Shown in pieces: positions 25,570 through 34,958 of a stretch of 64,000 bases of DNA. Below the pieces are notes generated by a model. That model had not been told where the DNA came from. It made no database searches and was given only the letters and a program-made list of their open reading frames with translations. The position numbers and the translations under genes were made by a program. This stretch comes from Alphaproteobacteria bacterium (GTDB taxonomy: Bacteria > Pseudomonadota > Alphaproteobacteria > Reyranellales > Reyranellaceae): assembly GCA_017308235.1 (NCBI GenBank), contig JAFKFL010000021.1, forward strand, positions 1 to 64,000. Reading direction: 5' to 3'. The number at the start of each line of letters is the position of its first letter. Position 1 is the stretch's first letter.

Positions 25570-26826
25570 ATGCTTCGTCTGGCATCATTCTGGCGGACGC
25601 GGGCAGTCCCGCGGGCTGTCATCGGCCTGTTGACCGTTCCGATCATGATTGCAGCGGCTGTGATCGTTTTGAGGGTCGACCGTGGCAGCGCCGCCCGTAG
25701 TTCAGCGCTGGACAGCGAGATCAAGTCAGCCGACGGAAAGCTGCGCCTCACCGCATCGCAATGGAGCGCCGTGACGGTGCAGCCCATCGAGCAACAGGCA
25801 TTCCGCTCGGAATTCCGCACCGAGGGAAAGGTCGCAATCGATCAGAACCTGTCGACCCGTATCTTTGCGCCCTACGCGGGACGAGTGACGAAATTGACGG
25901 TTGCGCCCGGCGATGAGGTTCAAAAAGGCCAGCTTCTCTTTGTGATCGCGGCAGCGGACTCCGTTGACGCCCAGAAGGATTTCGTCGTCGCTCTGGCGAG
26001 CCGGAACAAGGCGGTTTCCCAGGTTAATCTGGCGCAGATCGTCGAGCGACGGATGTCGAACCTCGCGAAGGACAAGGCAGCGTCGCAGCGAGAATGGCAG
26101 GAGGCTCAGGCCAACCTCACCGCGGCGGAGAACGATTCCCGTTCGGCGGAGATCGCCCTTCAGGCCGCGCGCAACCGGCTGCGACTGGTCGGCAAAACCG
26201 ATGCGGAGATCGAAACGTTCGAGAAAACCGGCGCGCTCACGCCGGACGCTCCGGTATACGCGCCGCTGGCCGGAACCGTTCTGCAACGCAAAATCGGACC
26301 CGGACAGTATGTCAGCGCGGGAGCAGGCGACAGCGATCCGGTATTCCTGATCGGAGACACCTCGAAAGTCTGGATCGCGGCCTATGTGCGCGAAACCGAC
26401 GTCGCCAAGGTGCGGATCGGCGAGCGGTTGACATTCAAGGTGCTGACCGAGCCGGACCGCGTGTTCGAGACCCGGATCGACTACGTTGCGCCGGGAATCG
26501 ATCCCGACAGCCGCCGATTACTGGTCCGCGCCAGCGTCGATAATGCCGACGGGCTGCTCAAGCCCGAGATGTTTGCCAGCGTCACGATCGTCACCAGCGA
26601 CGGGAAGCCGACGCCGGCCGTGCCCCTCGATGCCGTGATCTATGAAGGAAACAATGCGCGCGTCTGGGTCGTCGGCGACGATCACTCCGTCGAATTACGC
26701 CAGATCAAGCTCGGTCAGTCGAGCGAACGGATGATCCAGGTTCTGGACGGACTCCACGCGGGCGAGAAGATCGTCACGCGGGGCAGTCTGTTCATTGACC
26801 GGATGACGACCGCCAAACAAACCTGA
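25570..26826 (+). CDS. RND efflux periplasmic adaptor (CusB/HlyD type)
   Basis: 418 residues. One N-terminal membrane anchor or signal (about 19-38), then the lipoyl/barrel-sandwich half motifs FAPYAGRVTKLTVAPGDEVQ (about 97-116) and VYAPLAGTVLQRKIGPGQYV, flanking an alpha-helical hairpin (about 130-215). A beta-barrel domain and a membrane-proximal domain (VWVVGDDHSVELRQI) follow. No methionine- or histidine-rich metal tail is apparent. I chose ATG 25570; the upstream in-frame codons have no signal-like character. It precedes the RND pump by 19 bp and would bridge pump and outer-membrane channel. Confidence 0.9.
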   Translation: MLRLASFWRTRAVPRAVIGLLTVPIMIAAAVIVLRVDRGSAARSSALDSEIKSADGKLRLTASQWSAVTVQPIEQQAFRSEFRTEGKVAIDQNLSTRIFAPYAGRVTKLTVAPGDEVQKGQLLFVIAAADSVDAQKDFVVALASRNKAVSQVNLAQIVERRMSNLAKDKAASQREWQEAQANLTAAENDSRSAEIALQAARNRLRLVGKTDAEIETFEKTGALTPDAPVYAPLAGTVLQRKIGPGQYVSAGAGDSDPVFLIGDTSKVWIAAYVRETDVAKVRIGERLTFKVLTEPDRVFETRIDYVAPGIDPDSRRLLVRASVDNADGLLKPEMFASVTIVTSDGKPTPAVPLDAVIYEGNNARVWVVGDDHSVELRQIKLGQSSERMIQVLDGLHAGEKIVTRGSLFIDRMTTAKQT

Positions 26827-26845
26827 TGAATACAGGCCGCCCGCA

Positions 26846-29800
26846 ATGATCGATTCGGTCGTCGCGTTTGCATTGAGACAGCGCGTTCTGATGCTGGTTG
26901 TGTTCGTCATGACGCTGGCCGGCGGTCTCGCTGCGTTCAAAGTCCTGAACATCGAGGCCTATCCCGATCCCGTTCCGCCCATGGTGGACGTCATCACCCA
27001 AAGCGCGGGACTTTCGGCCGAAGAAATCGAACGCTACATCACGATTCCGATCGAGACGCAGCTTTCCGGCGTGCCGAACCTCCGGGTGATGAGGACGATC
27101 TCGCTTTACGGGCTGTCGGACGTCAAACTGCAATTCACCTATGACTTCACCTATGACGAGGCGCTGCAGCAGGTCATCAACCGTCTGGGGCAACTCTCCG
27201 GATTGCCGGACGGAGTTCAGCCGACCATCAGCCCGGTCAGCCCCATCGGTGAAATCTATCGTTACAGGCTGGTCGGTCCGCCCGGCTATAGCGTGCTCGA
27301 TCTGAAGACTCTGCAGGACTGGGTTCTGCAGCGCCGCTTTCGTGCCGTTCCAGGCATCGTGGATGTCGTCGGCTGGGGCGGGAAGACCAAAACCTTCGAG
27401 CTGCAGGTCGATCTCGACAAGCTCATCGCCCACAATCTGACACTGTCGCAATTGCTGCAGACGTTGCGCAGCAGCAACCTGAACGTCGGCGGAAACATCG
27501 TCAATCTCGGTACGCAATCGGCCGTGGTTCGCGGTGTCGGCCTGATCCGCTCGGTCGACGACATCAAGAATACGATGCTGACCCAGACCGGCGGAAATCC
27601 GGTTCTGGTCGGCGACGTCGCCACGGTCATCGTCGGCCATCAACCCCGCCTCGGTATTGCAGGCCAGGACAATGACGACGATATCGTCGAGGGCATCGTT
27701 CTGATGCGCCGTGGCCAGCAAAGCACCCCGACGATCGAGCGGGTAAAAGCGGAGGTCGAGCGCATCAATACGTCAGGCATTCTGCCGCCCGGCGTGCGGA
27801 TCGAGCGCATCTACGATCGTCAGGATCTGATCGACACGACCACCCATACTGTCCTGCACAATATGCTGGTCGGCATTCTACTGATCTTCGCATTGCAGTG
27901 GGTGTTTCTCGGCAATCTTCGCAGCGCCATGATCGTCGGCGCAACGATTCCGTTCGCACTGTTTTTTGCCGTCGGCATCATGGTTCTGCGTGGAGAATCC
28001 GCAAACCTGTTATCCGTCGGCGCCATCGATTTCGGCCTGATCGTCGATGCGACGGTGATCATGGTGGAGCGGATATTCCGGCAACTCGGGCATGACGCGC
28101 CCGCTCCTTCATCGGGGGATGCCGAATCATCCGGGCTCAGTGGAAGGCTGCTCGCCATTTATAGCGCGGCCACCGGCGTCAATCGCTCGATCCTGTTCGC
28201 GACCGGAATCATTATCGCCGGGTTCATTCCACTTTTCACCATGAGCGGCGTGGAGGGACATATCTTCGGCCCGATGGCGAAGACCTATGCATATGCCATT
28301 GCCGGTGGATTGATTGCCACATTCACAATCACGCCTGCGCTCAGCGCGCTTCTGCTGCCTGAGCATGTCGAGGAAACCGAGACGTGGCTGGTGCGGACAC
28401 TTCATCGCTTTTACCGGCCTGTGCTGCGATTAGCCGTCTCGAATCGAAGGTTGACGGCCGTTCTGGCGCTGGCTTTATTTATTCTGGCCGGCGTCGCAAT
28501 GCGCTTCCTGGGATTGGAGTTTCTTCCCAAGCTGGAGGAGGGCAATTTGTGGATCCGGGCCACCATGCCGGCGACCATCTCGCTTCAGGAAGGTAATGGC
28601 TATGCGAACCGCATGCGCCGGGTGATCCGCAGCTTCCCCGAAGTGGAAACTGTCGTCACCCAGCACGGCCGCCCGGACGACGGCACGGACGCAGCCGGCT
28701 TTTTCAATGTGGAGTTCTTCACGCCGCTGAAGCCGATCAGCCAGTGGCGCGCCGGAGTGGACAAGGAAAAGCTGACGGAAGAAATCCAGGCGAGGCTTGA
28801 GACTGAATTTCCGGGGATCGAGTTCAATTTCTCGCAGTACCTGCAGGACAATGTTGCCGAGCAGATATCAGGCGTGAAGGGCGAAAACTCCATCAAGGTT
28901 TTCGGCAATGACTTGCAGGAACTGACCGATACCGCCGACAGGATCAAGGCGGTGCTCGCCACCGTGCCTGGAATAACGGACCTCGGCGTCTTCACATCGC
29001 TCGGTCAGCCAACCATCCAGATCGATATCGATCGCGAGCGCGCCGCGCGTTACGGGTTGACGCCCGGCGACATCAACTCGACGATCCGGACCGCCGTCGG
29101 CGGCGAAGAAGCAGGCGATGTCTATGAGCCGGGAAGCGATCGACACTTCCCGATCGTCGTCCGGCTCGCCCCGCAATATCGCCAGAGCGCGGAAGCCATC
29201 AGCAAGCTGACGATCGGCGCGTCCGGACCCAAAGGAATCACGCAGATCCCCTTAAGCGAGGTCGCGCGCATCCAGCTCGTGAGCGGTCCTTCATACATCT
29301 ATAGGGAACAGCAGCAGCGCTACCTGCCGATCAAGTTCAGCGTTCGCGACCGCGATCTCGGCAGCACTATCGAGGAGGCTCAGCAGCGCATCGCACGGGA
29401 GGTGCAATTACCACCCGGAACCCAACTCCAATGGGTCGGCGAATTCCGCAATCTGCAGGATGCGATCGGGCGGCTGCAGATCGTCGTGCCGCTGAGCCTC
29501 GCGATTATCGGTCTTTTGCTTTGGATCAATTTCACCTCCGTGCGCGATACCCTGCTTGCACTGAGCGTCATTCCGATGGCCGTGATCGGCGGCGTCTTTG
29601 CGCTATTCCTGGCGCGGATTCCGTTCAGCGTTTCGGCGGCTATCGGCTTCATCGCGCTGTTCGGAATTTCCGTGATGAACGGCATTCTGATCTTGTCGCA
29701 GTACAACCAGTTCATCGATTCCGGCCTGCAGCGCATCGACGCGATCATACGGGCCGGAGAAGCGCAGATGCGCCCGGTCCTGATGACCTGCGTGATAGCG

Positions 29801-29998
29801 GGAATCGGCCTGCTGCCCGCCGCCCTGTCCACCGGGATCGGATCGCAGGTGCAGAAACCGCTGGCGGTCGTGGTGGTCGGCGGAATGACGGTTGCTCCGC
29901 TCGTCATTCTCGTTGTCTTGCCGGCTTTGATCTCGCTATTTTCTCGTCGAAGAATGGTGGCTGACGCTCCCGAATCGGCGTTCGAACCGGCAAAATAA
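26846..29998 (+). CDS. RND efflux pump, CzcA/CusA (HME) family
   Basis: 1050 residues with the twelve-helix RND layout and two large periplasmic loops. Helix 4 contains GAIDFGLIVDATVIMVE (about 392-408), carrying the Asp-Asp-Glu proton-relay residues typical of heavy-metal-efflux RND pumps rather than the multidrug branch. The N-terminal ALRQRVLMLV and NIEAYPDPVPPMVDV segments are also CzcA-like. Substrate is probably a cation, but many pumps of this clade are uncharacterised. It is the second gene of the operon and the outer-membrane channel gene follows 38 bp downstream. Confidence 0.92.
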   Translation: MIDSVVAFALRQRVLMLVVFVMTLAGGLAAFKVLNIEAYPDPVPPMVDVITQSAGLSAEEIERYITIPIETQLSGVPNLRVMRTISLYGLSDVKLQFTYDFTYDEALQQVINRLGQLSGLPDGVQPTISPVSPIGEIYRYRLVGPPGYSVLDLKTLQDWVLQRRFRAVPGIVDVVGWGGKTKTFELQVDLDKLIAHNLTLSQLLQTLRSSNLNVGGNIVNLGTQSAVVRGVGLIRSVDDIKNTMLTQTGGNPVLVGDVATVIVGHQPRLGIAGQDNDDDIVEGIVLMRRGQQSTPTIERVKAEVERINTSGILPPGVRIERIYDRQDLIDTTTHTVLHNMLVGILLIFALQWVFLGNLRSAMIVGATIPFALFFAVGIMVLRGESANLLSVGAIDFGLIVDATVIMVERIFRQLGHDAPAPSSGDAESSGLSGRLLAIYSAATGVNRSILFATGIIIAGFIPLFTMSGVEGHIFGPMAKTYAYAIAGGLIATFTITPALSALLLPEHVEETETWLVRTLHRFYRPVLRLAVSNRRLTAVLALALFILAGVAMRFLGLEFLPKLEEGNLWIRATMPATISLQEGNGYANRMRRVIRSFPEVETVVTQHGRPDDGTDAAGFFNVEFFTPLKPISQWRAGVDKEKLTEEIQARLETEFPGIEFNFSQYLQDNVAEQISGVKGENSIKVFGNDLQELTDTADRIKAVLATVPGITDLGVFTSLGQPTIQIDIDRERAARYGLTPGDINSTIRTAVGGEEAGDVYEPGSDRHFPIVVRLAPQYRQSAEAISKLTIGASGPKGITQIPLSEVARIQLVSGPSYIYREQQQRYLPIKFSVRDRDLGSTIEEAQQRIAREVQLPPGTQLQWVGEFRNLQDAIGRLQIVVPLSLAIIGLLLWINFTSVRDTLLALSVIPMAVIGGVFALFLARIPFSVSAAIGFIALFGISVMNGILILSQYNQFIDSGLQRIDAIIRAGEAQMRPVLMTCVIAGIGLLPAALSTGIGSQVQKPLAVVVVGGMTVAPLVILVVLPALISLFSRRRMVADAPESAFEPAK

Positions 29999-30036
29999 AA
30001 CCGACTCTGGCAGGCGATCATAGAAAAGGAAAAGTT

Positions 30037-31575
30037 GTGGGGGGAGGCTGGCAAAGAGCATTGGCGTCCGGCTTTTGCGGGAGCGGATGCGCTCACGCGC
30101 GATCCCCCGCGCGTCTCCTGATCTTGTCCGGATTGCTATTCGTCTCGCAGGTGCTCTCAGGCTGCGCGGTGGGGCCTGACTTCAAACCTCAGGCACCCCC
30201 CGAAACCTCAAAATATCTTTCCGGTCCGGCGGCAGATCGCGTGCCGGGACATCCCCTCGTGCACGGCGCGGAAATTCCTTCCCAGTGGTGGGAGTTGTTC
30301 CGCTCGCCGGCGCTGAACCGAATCGTGCAAGACGGGATCGCACACAATGCCGATCTCGCGGCGGCGGAGGCAGCAGTGAGGGTGGCGCAGGCCAACGCGC
30401 TGGCACAGCGCGGCGCCCTGTTTCCGAGCGTGACCGGAGATTTCGAATCCTCGCGTCAAAAGGTGGCGGTCGATCTGTCGTCGCCTCTTGAGTCCGGCGC
30501 CAATATTTTCAATCTGCATACCGGTCAGGTCACGGTCTCCTACGTCGCCGACGTCTGGGGAGGCACGCGCCGTCTTGTTGAGTCCGCAGACGCGCAAGCC
30601 GAGATGCGCGCGTTCCAGCGTGAAGGCGTCTATCTGACGCTGGCCAGTAACATCGCGCTTGCTGCGATCGAGGAAGGGCGGTTGCGCGGACAGATCGCGG
30701 CGACCCGCCGGGTCATGGGCCTGCAGTCCGAGGTTCTCAAACTCTTGAAGCGGCAACAGGAGCAGGGCCAGATCGCCCTGACCGACGTTGCGGCGCAGGA
30801 AACTGCGGTTTCGCAGACCAGGCTCTTGTTGCCGCCGCTCGAAAGGCAGCTCGCGCAACAGCGTCATTTGTTGACGTTTTTGACCGGACGCCTGTCGAGC
30901 GACGCACCGGCCGAAACTTTCAATCTTGGCTCGTTTCGAATGCCGCGCCGTCTTCCTCTCAGCTTGCCGGCTGATCTCGTAAGACAGCGCCCCGACATTC
31001 GCGCCGCCGAGGCCAATCTCCGCTCCAGCAACGCAATGATCGGAGTGGCGATCGCCAACCGCTTGCCGCAGATCTCCCTGACCGGCAATGTCGGCGCGGC
31101 GGCTGCCCGATTTGCAGAACTGGCCACACCGGGAGCGGGCCTCTGGATGCTGGCCGGGAATGCGGCGCAAACCATTTTCGATGCGGGAACGCTGGAAAAC
31201 AAGCAGGTCGCCGCGGAACAGGAAACCAATCAGGCTCTCGCTCAGTATCGCAGCACGGTGCTTGCTGCGTTTCAAAACGTCGCGGACGTCTTGCGGGCTC
31301 TTCAGGCCGGTACCCGCGCCATCAGTGCCGCGACAGATGCGGAGCGATCCGCATCGGAGAGCATCGCGTTGTTGCGCAAGCAGGTGGATCAGGGACAGAT
31401 CAGCGTGCCGCTTCTGCTCGCCGCGCAACAGGCCTATCTGCAGACCTCTCTTGCGCGCCTCGATGCGCAGGCTTCTCAACTCGCCAATACGGTCGCGCTG
31501 TTTCAGGCTCTCGGCGGCGGCTGGTGGAATAGGGAATCCGGATTCGCTCGTGTTACCGAGGCAAAGCCGCTCTGA
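30037..31575 (+). CDS. Outer-membrane efflux channel, NodT/OprM-type lipoprotein
   Basis: 512 residues. The signal ends in VLSGCAVGPDFKP (lipidated Cys near residue 46), a hallmark of the NodT subgroup of RND outer-membrane factors. The two repeated OEP domains follow; PADLVRQRPDIRAAEANLRS (about 310-329) and SLTGNVG are family signatures. Start is GTG 30037 with an AAGGA site 6 bp upstream, giving a long, arginine-containing signal; a later start is possible. It completes the tripartite system with the two genes upstream. Confidence 0.9.
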   Translation: MGGGWQRALASGFCGSGCAHARSPARLLILSGLLFVSQVLSGCAVGPDFKPQAPPETSKYLSGPAADRVPGHPLVHGAEIPSQWWELFRSPALNRIVQDGIAHNADLAAAEAAVRVAQANALAQRGALFPSVTGDFESSRQKVAVDLSSPLESGANIFNLHTGQVTVSYVADVWGGTRRLVESADAQAEMRAFQREGVYLTLASNIALAAIEEGRLRGQIAATRRVMGLQSEVLKLLKRQQEQGQIALTDVAAQETAVSQTRLLLPPLERQLAQQRHLLTFLTGRLSSDAPAETFNLGSFRMPRRLPLSLPADLVRQRPDIRAAEANLRSSNAMIGVAIANRLPQISLTGNVGAAAARFAELATPGAGLWMLAGNAAQTIFDAGTLENKQVAAEQETNQALAQYRSTVLAAFQNVADVLRALQAGTRAISAATDAERSASESIALLRKQVDQGQISVPLLLAAQQAYLQTSLARLDAQASQLANTVALFQALGGGWWNRESGFARVTEAKPL

Positions 31576-32620
31576 TCCGGTGTAACCATTCATCCGACAC
31601 GCGACCAACGGCAAGATCACGGTGTTCCGCCCGGACGGCCGATGAGCGATGGCCTCTTACAAATCGACTGGTAAGTTGCGGCGCTTACGGCGAAGACGAG
31701 CAGTGCCTCACACCTTGCGCCACTGCGCCAGACCCCACCAAGCTGGCCGTGCCGATGCTCTAGCGCTTTATGGCGATGGATAAGGCATTCCGGAAGGCGA
31801 GGGCGCAGTTTCAGCAGCCGCGGCCATGGGCGCTTCAACGTTCGCGCGCAGGTTGACGTGTTGTCGGTGACGCGACAATCGTGCCTCCGCTGTGGGGTGA
31901 CGGTTGCGAGCGGGGGACTCTTTCGGACTTCATCGTCCGCCAATCGGCCATCAAAACAGGAACGGCCGTGATCCTTCCTCGCCTGTAGCCATGGGGGCGT
32001 CTGCGATTGTCCAGAGTTGGAGTTTCCCGCGCCCGCCACCGCCGCGGTCAGCGCCATGCAAACACGATTGCGAGTCCCGACATGACGGCTCACGAGATCA
32101 ACCTGCGGCGACATGACCCATTTCTTATCCCAGTCACTGTCGAGAAGGAACTTGGCGCGGGATGGCGGCCGCCCCATTCATTATTCACGCCTTGCAGCAA
32201 TTGCATTGACGTCCGACACTGAGTCGAAGAAAAACCGGTGATGGCTGATTCGATTTATCTGGATAACCAAGCGACGGCGCCCACAAACCCTCGGGTGCGG
32301 GCTGCGATGCTTCCGCGTGGGCGGTTGAGACGAGCTCACGGTCGAAGATCCTGGTGTCATGCGCGGCCGAAATTGGCCATGCTATGATCGGACGCCCGTG
32401 GAACGGGCGAATGCTCTTTTTCACCGTTTCGACCCGCCACGGGCGGGGATAACGGCGAATTTCATGACGACCCCCTCGAAGAGAATGAATTCAATCCTCT
32501 TAATAGTGAAATTTTGGCTAACCCACCACCACTTGCCGCTTCATTGATTGAGTCTGACTGTCCCGTCATTGACATCGCGCGGACTTCGGTTACGCCATTC
32601 CCAGGTAAAGAGAGGTCCAG
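31576..32620. other. Gene-poor, apparently decayed stretch
   Basis: About 1 kb between the RND operon and pseB. The only recognised piece is a 25-codon start of a cysteine desulfurase gene (listed separately). The longest open frame (minus, 31617-32177) is arginine/proline-rich, matches nothing and looks like chance. The stretch probably holds eroded genes. Confidence 0.5.
32241..32315 (+). pseudogene. Cysteine desulfurase 5' fragment (NifS/IscS family)
   Basis: From ATG 32241 the first 25 codons read MADSIYLDNQATAPTNPRV and then AAMLP, the near-invariant start of NifS/IscS cysteine desulfurases (YLDNQATTP-TDPRV). Immediately afterwards homology stops, so the pyridoxal-phosphate lysine and active-site cysteine are absent. 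It is a truncated relic, perhaps the scar of an insertion or deletion that brought in the nonulosonic-acid cluster. Confidence 0.65.
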
Positions 32621-33622
32621 GTGTTCAACGGCAAATCCGTATTTGTGTCCGGTGGTACGGGCTCTTTCGGACGCAAATTTGCGAAGATACTGCTCGAGCG
32701 CTACGACTTGGCGCGCCTTGTTTTCTATTCCCGCGATGAGCTCAAGCAATTCGAGATGCAGCAGGAAGTAAACGCGCCCTGCATTCGCTGGCTGATCGGC
32801 GATGTGCGTGATGGCGCGCGTTTGATCGAAGCGACGCGTGGGATTGACTATCTCGTTCATGCTGCCGCTATGAAGCAGGTGACAGCATCTGAATATAATC
32901 CAATGGAATGTATCCGCACCAACATTCATGGCGCGGAGAACATTGTGGCAGCCGCGCTTGCCAACAACGTTGAGCTGGTGGTTGCGCTTTCAAGCGATAA
33001 GGCGGCTAATCCGATCAACCTGTACGGCGCTACCAAGCTTGCATCGGATAAACTGTTCATTGCGGCCAACAATATGGCGGGCAAACGCCGTACCGCCTTT
33101 TCGGTCGTGCGCTACGGCAACGTTGCCGGCTCGCGTGGATCGGTCGTTCCATTTTTCGAAAAACTGATAGCGCAAGGCGCGACGTCATTGCCGATTACCG
33201 ACATCGCCATGACGCGTTTCTGGATATCGTTGCAGCAAAGCGTCGACTTCGTTCTGAAGTGCTTCCAACGTATGCAGGGCGGCGAAATCTTTGTACCGAA
33301 GTTGCCGTCGATCCGGATAGTCGACCTTGCAACGGCGATGGCGCCGCACCTGCCACAGAACTTGATTGGTATCCGGCCGGGCGAAAAGCTGCACGAGATA
33401 TTGTGCCCCGCGGATAATAGCCATTTGACGCTTGAATTCAGTGATCATTATGTCATGCGGCCGACGATCAAGTTCTACGATCGCGGATATGATTACTTGG
33501 AGAACCGTCTCGGTGAGACTGGCGCTCCTGTAGCGCGGGGTTTCGAGTACAACTCAGGTACAAACCCCGTCCTGTACTCTGTGGAACAAATCCGGGAATT
33601 TTATGAACGGACCAAGGCATGA
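32621..33622 (+). CDS. pseB: UDP-N-acetylglucosamine 4,6-dehydratase (inverting)
   Basis: 333 residues, extended short-chain dehydrogenase fold. NADP-binding GGTGSFGRKF is near residues 11-20; HAAAMKQV follows, and the catalytic tyrosine motif is replaced by the PseB/FlaA1-type SSDKAANPINLYGATKLASD (about 125-144, Asp-Lys with YxxxK). The later stretch VVRYGNVAGSRGSVVPFF is family-specific. It catalyses the first step of pseudaminic-type nonulosonic acid synthesis. Start is GTG 32621. The stop overlaps pseC by 4 bp. Confidence 0.93.
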   Translation: MFNGKSVFVSGGTGSFGRKFAKILLERYDLARLVFYSRDELKQFEMQQEVNAPCIRWLIGDVRDGARLIEATRGIDYLVHAAAMKQVTASEYNPMECIRTNIHGAENIVAAALANNVELVVALSSDKAANPINLYGATKLASDKLFIAANNMAGKRRTAFSVVRYGNVAGSRGSVVPFFEKLIAQGATSLPITDIAMTRFWISLQQSVDFVLKCFQRMQGGEIFVPKLPSIRIVDLATAMAPHLPQNLIGIRPGEKLHEILCPADNSHLTLEFSDHYVMRPTIKFYDRGYDYLENRLGETGAPVARGFEYNSGTNPVLYSVEQIREFYERTKA

Positions 33623-34776
33623 TTCCCTATGGTCGTCAGGACATCTCGAGCTCTGATGTCGAGGCGGTCGTCGAAGTCCTTCGGTCGGACTTCCTAACCC
33701 AGGGGCCGATGGTCCCTAGATTTGAGGAGACGTTGGCGCGTGCAGTTGACGCGCCTGAAGCGGTCGCCTTTTCCTCGGCGACTGCGGCGCTTCACGTCGC
33801 TTGTCTTGCGCTCGGGCTCGGTCCAGCTGATCGACTCTGGACGGTGCCGAACACCTTTGTAGCCTCCGCCAACTGCGGTCTCTACTGCGGAGCGACCGTC
33901 GATTTCGTCGATATCAATGCCAAGACCCGAAACATGGACGTCGAGGCACTGGCCGCCAAGCTCGAAGCGGCCGAACGCAACGGCACCTTGCCGAAGGTTG
34001 TCGTTCCAGTGGACTTCGCCGGTACGTCCGCAGATCTGGCCTCGATCCGCCGGCTGGCGGACCGATACGGCTTCCGTATCCTTGAAGACGCGAGCCATGC
34101 TGTTGGCGGATACTACCAGAACCGGCCCGTCGGTTCGAGCGAGCTCGCTGACGTTACCGTCTTTTCGTTCCATCCCGTCAAGATTGTGACGACAGGAGAA
34201 GGCGGTGCGGCGACCACGCGTTCTGCCGAGATCGCCCATCGCATGCGCTTGCTGCGCAACCATGGTATTTCGCGCGATCCCGCCGATATGACCGCCGTTC
34301 CCGAAGGACCTTGGTACTACGAGCAGGTGATGCTCGGTTTCAACTATCGTATGACCGACATTCAGGCGGCGCTTGGCGTGAGGCAATTTGATCGCCTCGC
34401 CGAATTCGTCGCCCGGCGGCAGGCGATCGCGGCGCGTTATCACGAAGGGCTTGCTGGTCTTCCCGTGATTCGCCAGTTCGTGCCGGAGGGCACTCTCTCG
34501 GCGTTGCATCTATATGTCATTGAACTGGATGAAACCGTACGACGTACTCGCGCCGAGGTTTTTGCGGCGATGCGCTCTTCAGGTGTCGGCGTCAACGTCC
34601 ATTACATCCCGGTCCATCTACAACCCTGGTACCGGGCCTTGGGCTTCTCCCGTGGCGACTTTCCGGCTTCCGAAAAATATTACGACCACGCACTGACGTT
34701 GCCTATTCATCCAAACCTGAGCGCCGAACAGCAGGATTACGTTATGGAACGATTATCCCACGCGCTCGAATCCTGA
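33619..34776 (+). CDS. pseC: UDP-4-amino-4,6-dideoxy-N-acetyl-altrosamine transaminase
   Basis: 385 residues, DegT/DnrJ/EryC1/StrS aminotransferase fold. It begins MIPYGRQDISSSDVEAV, and the pyridoxal-phosphate lysine lies in FSFHPVKIVTTGEGG (about 189-203). NYRMTDIQAALGVRQ and the C-terminal VHYIPVHLQPWYR are typical for PseC. It aminates the product of PseB using glutamate. Overlaps pseB by 4 bp, so the two are translationally coupled. Confidence 0.93.
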   Translation: MIPYGRQDISSSDVEAVVEVLRSDFLTQGPMVPRFEETLARAVDAPEAVAFSSATAALHVACLALGLGPADRLWTVPNTFVASANCGLYCGATVDFVDINAKTRNMDVEALAAKLEAAERNGTLPKVVVPVDFAGTSADLASIRRLADRYGFRILEDASHAVGGYYQNRPVGSSELADVTVFSFHPVKIVTTGEGGAATTRSAEIAHRMRLLRNHGISRDPADMTAVPEGPWYYEQVMLGFNYRMTDIQAALGVRQFDRLAEFVARRQAIAARYHEGLAGLPVIRQFVPEGTLSALHLYVIELDETVRRTRAEVFAAMRSSGVGVNVHYIPVHLQPWYRALGFSRGDFPASEKYYDHALTLPIHPNLSAEQQDYVMERLSHALES

Positions 34777-34958
34777 GGACCTAAATTATTTTGTTTTGAG
34801 ATTTCGACCAGCGATCCAAGGTCTGGTCTCGGAGTAAGACAGGCAGGGCCAAGGCCGACTGGACCTCAGATGGAGATCTGCCTATAGAACGTGATCTTTT
34901 CGGGTTGGTTTGCGCGATCAAAAATTTGAAAAACAGATCGCCGGGATCGCATGACGCC

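Noticed and set aside
30208-31620. 470-residue minus-strand frame
   Set aside because: Antisense to the NodT-type channel gene, arginine/serine-rich and without homology: a shadow of high-G+C coding DNA.
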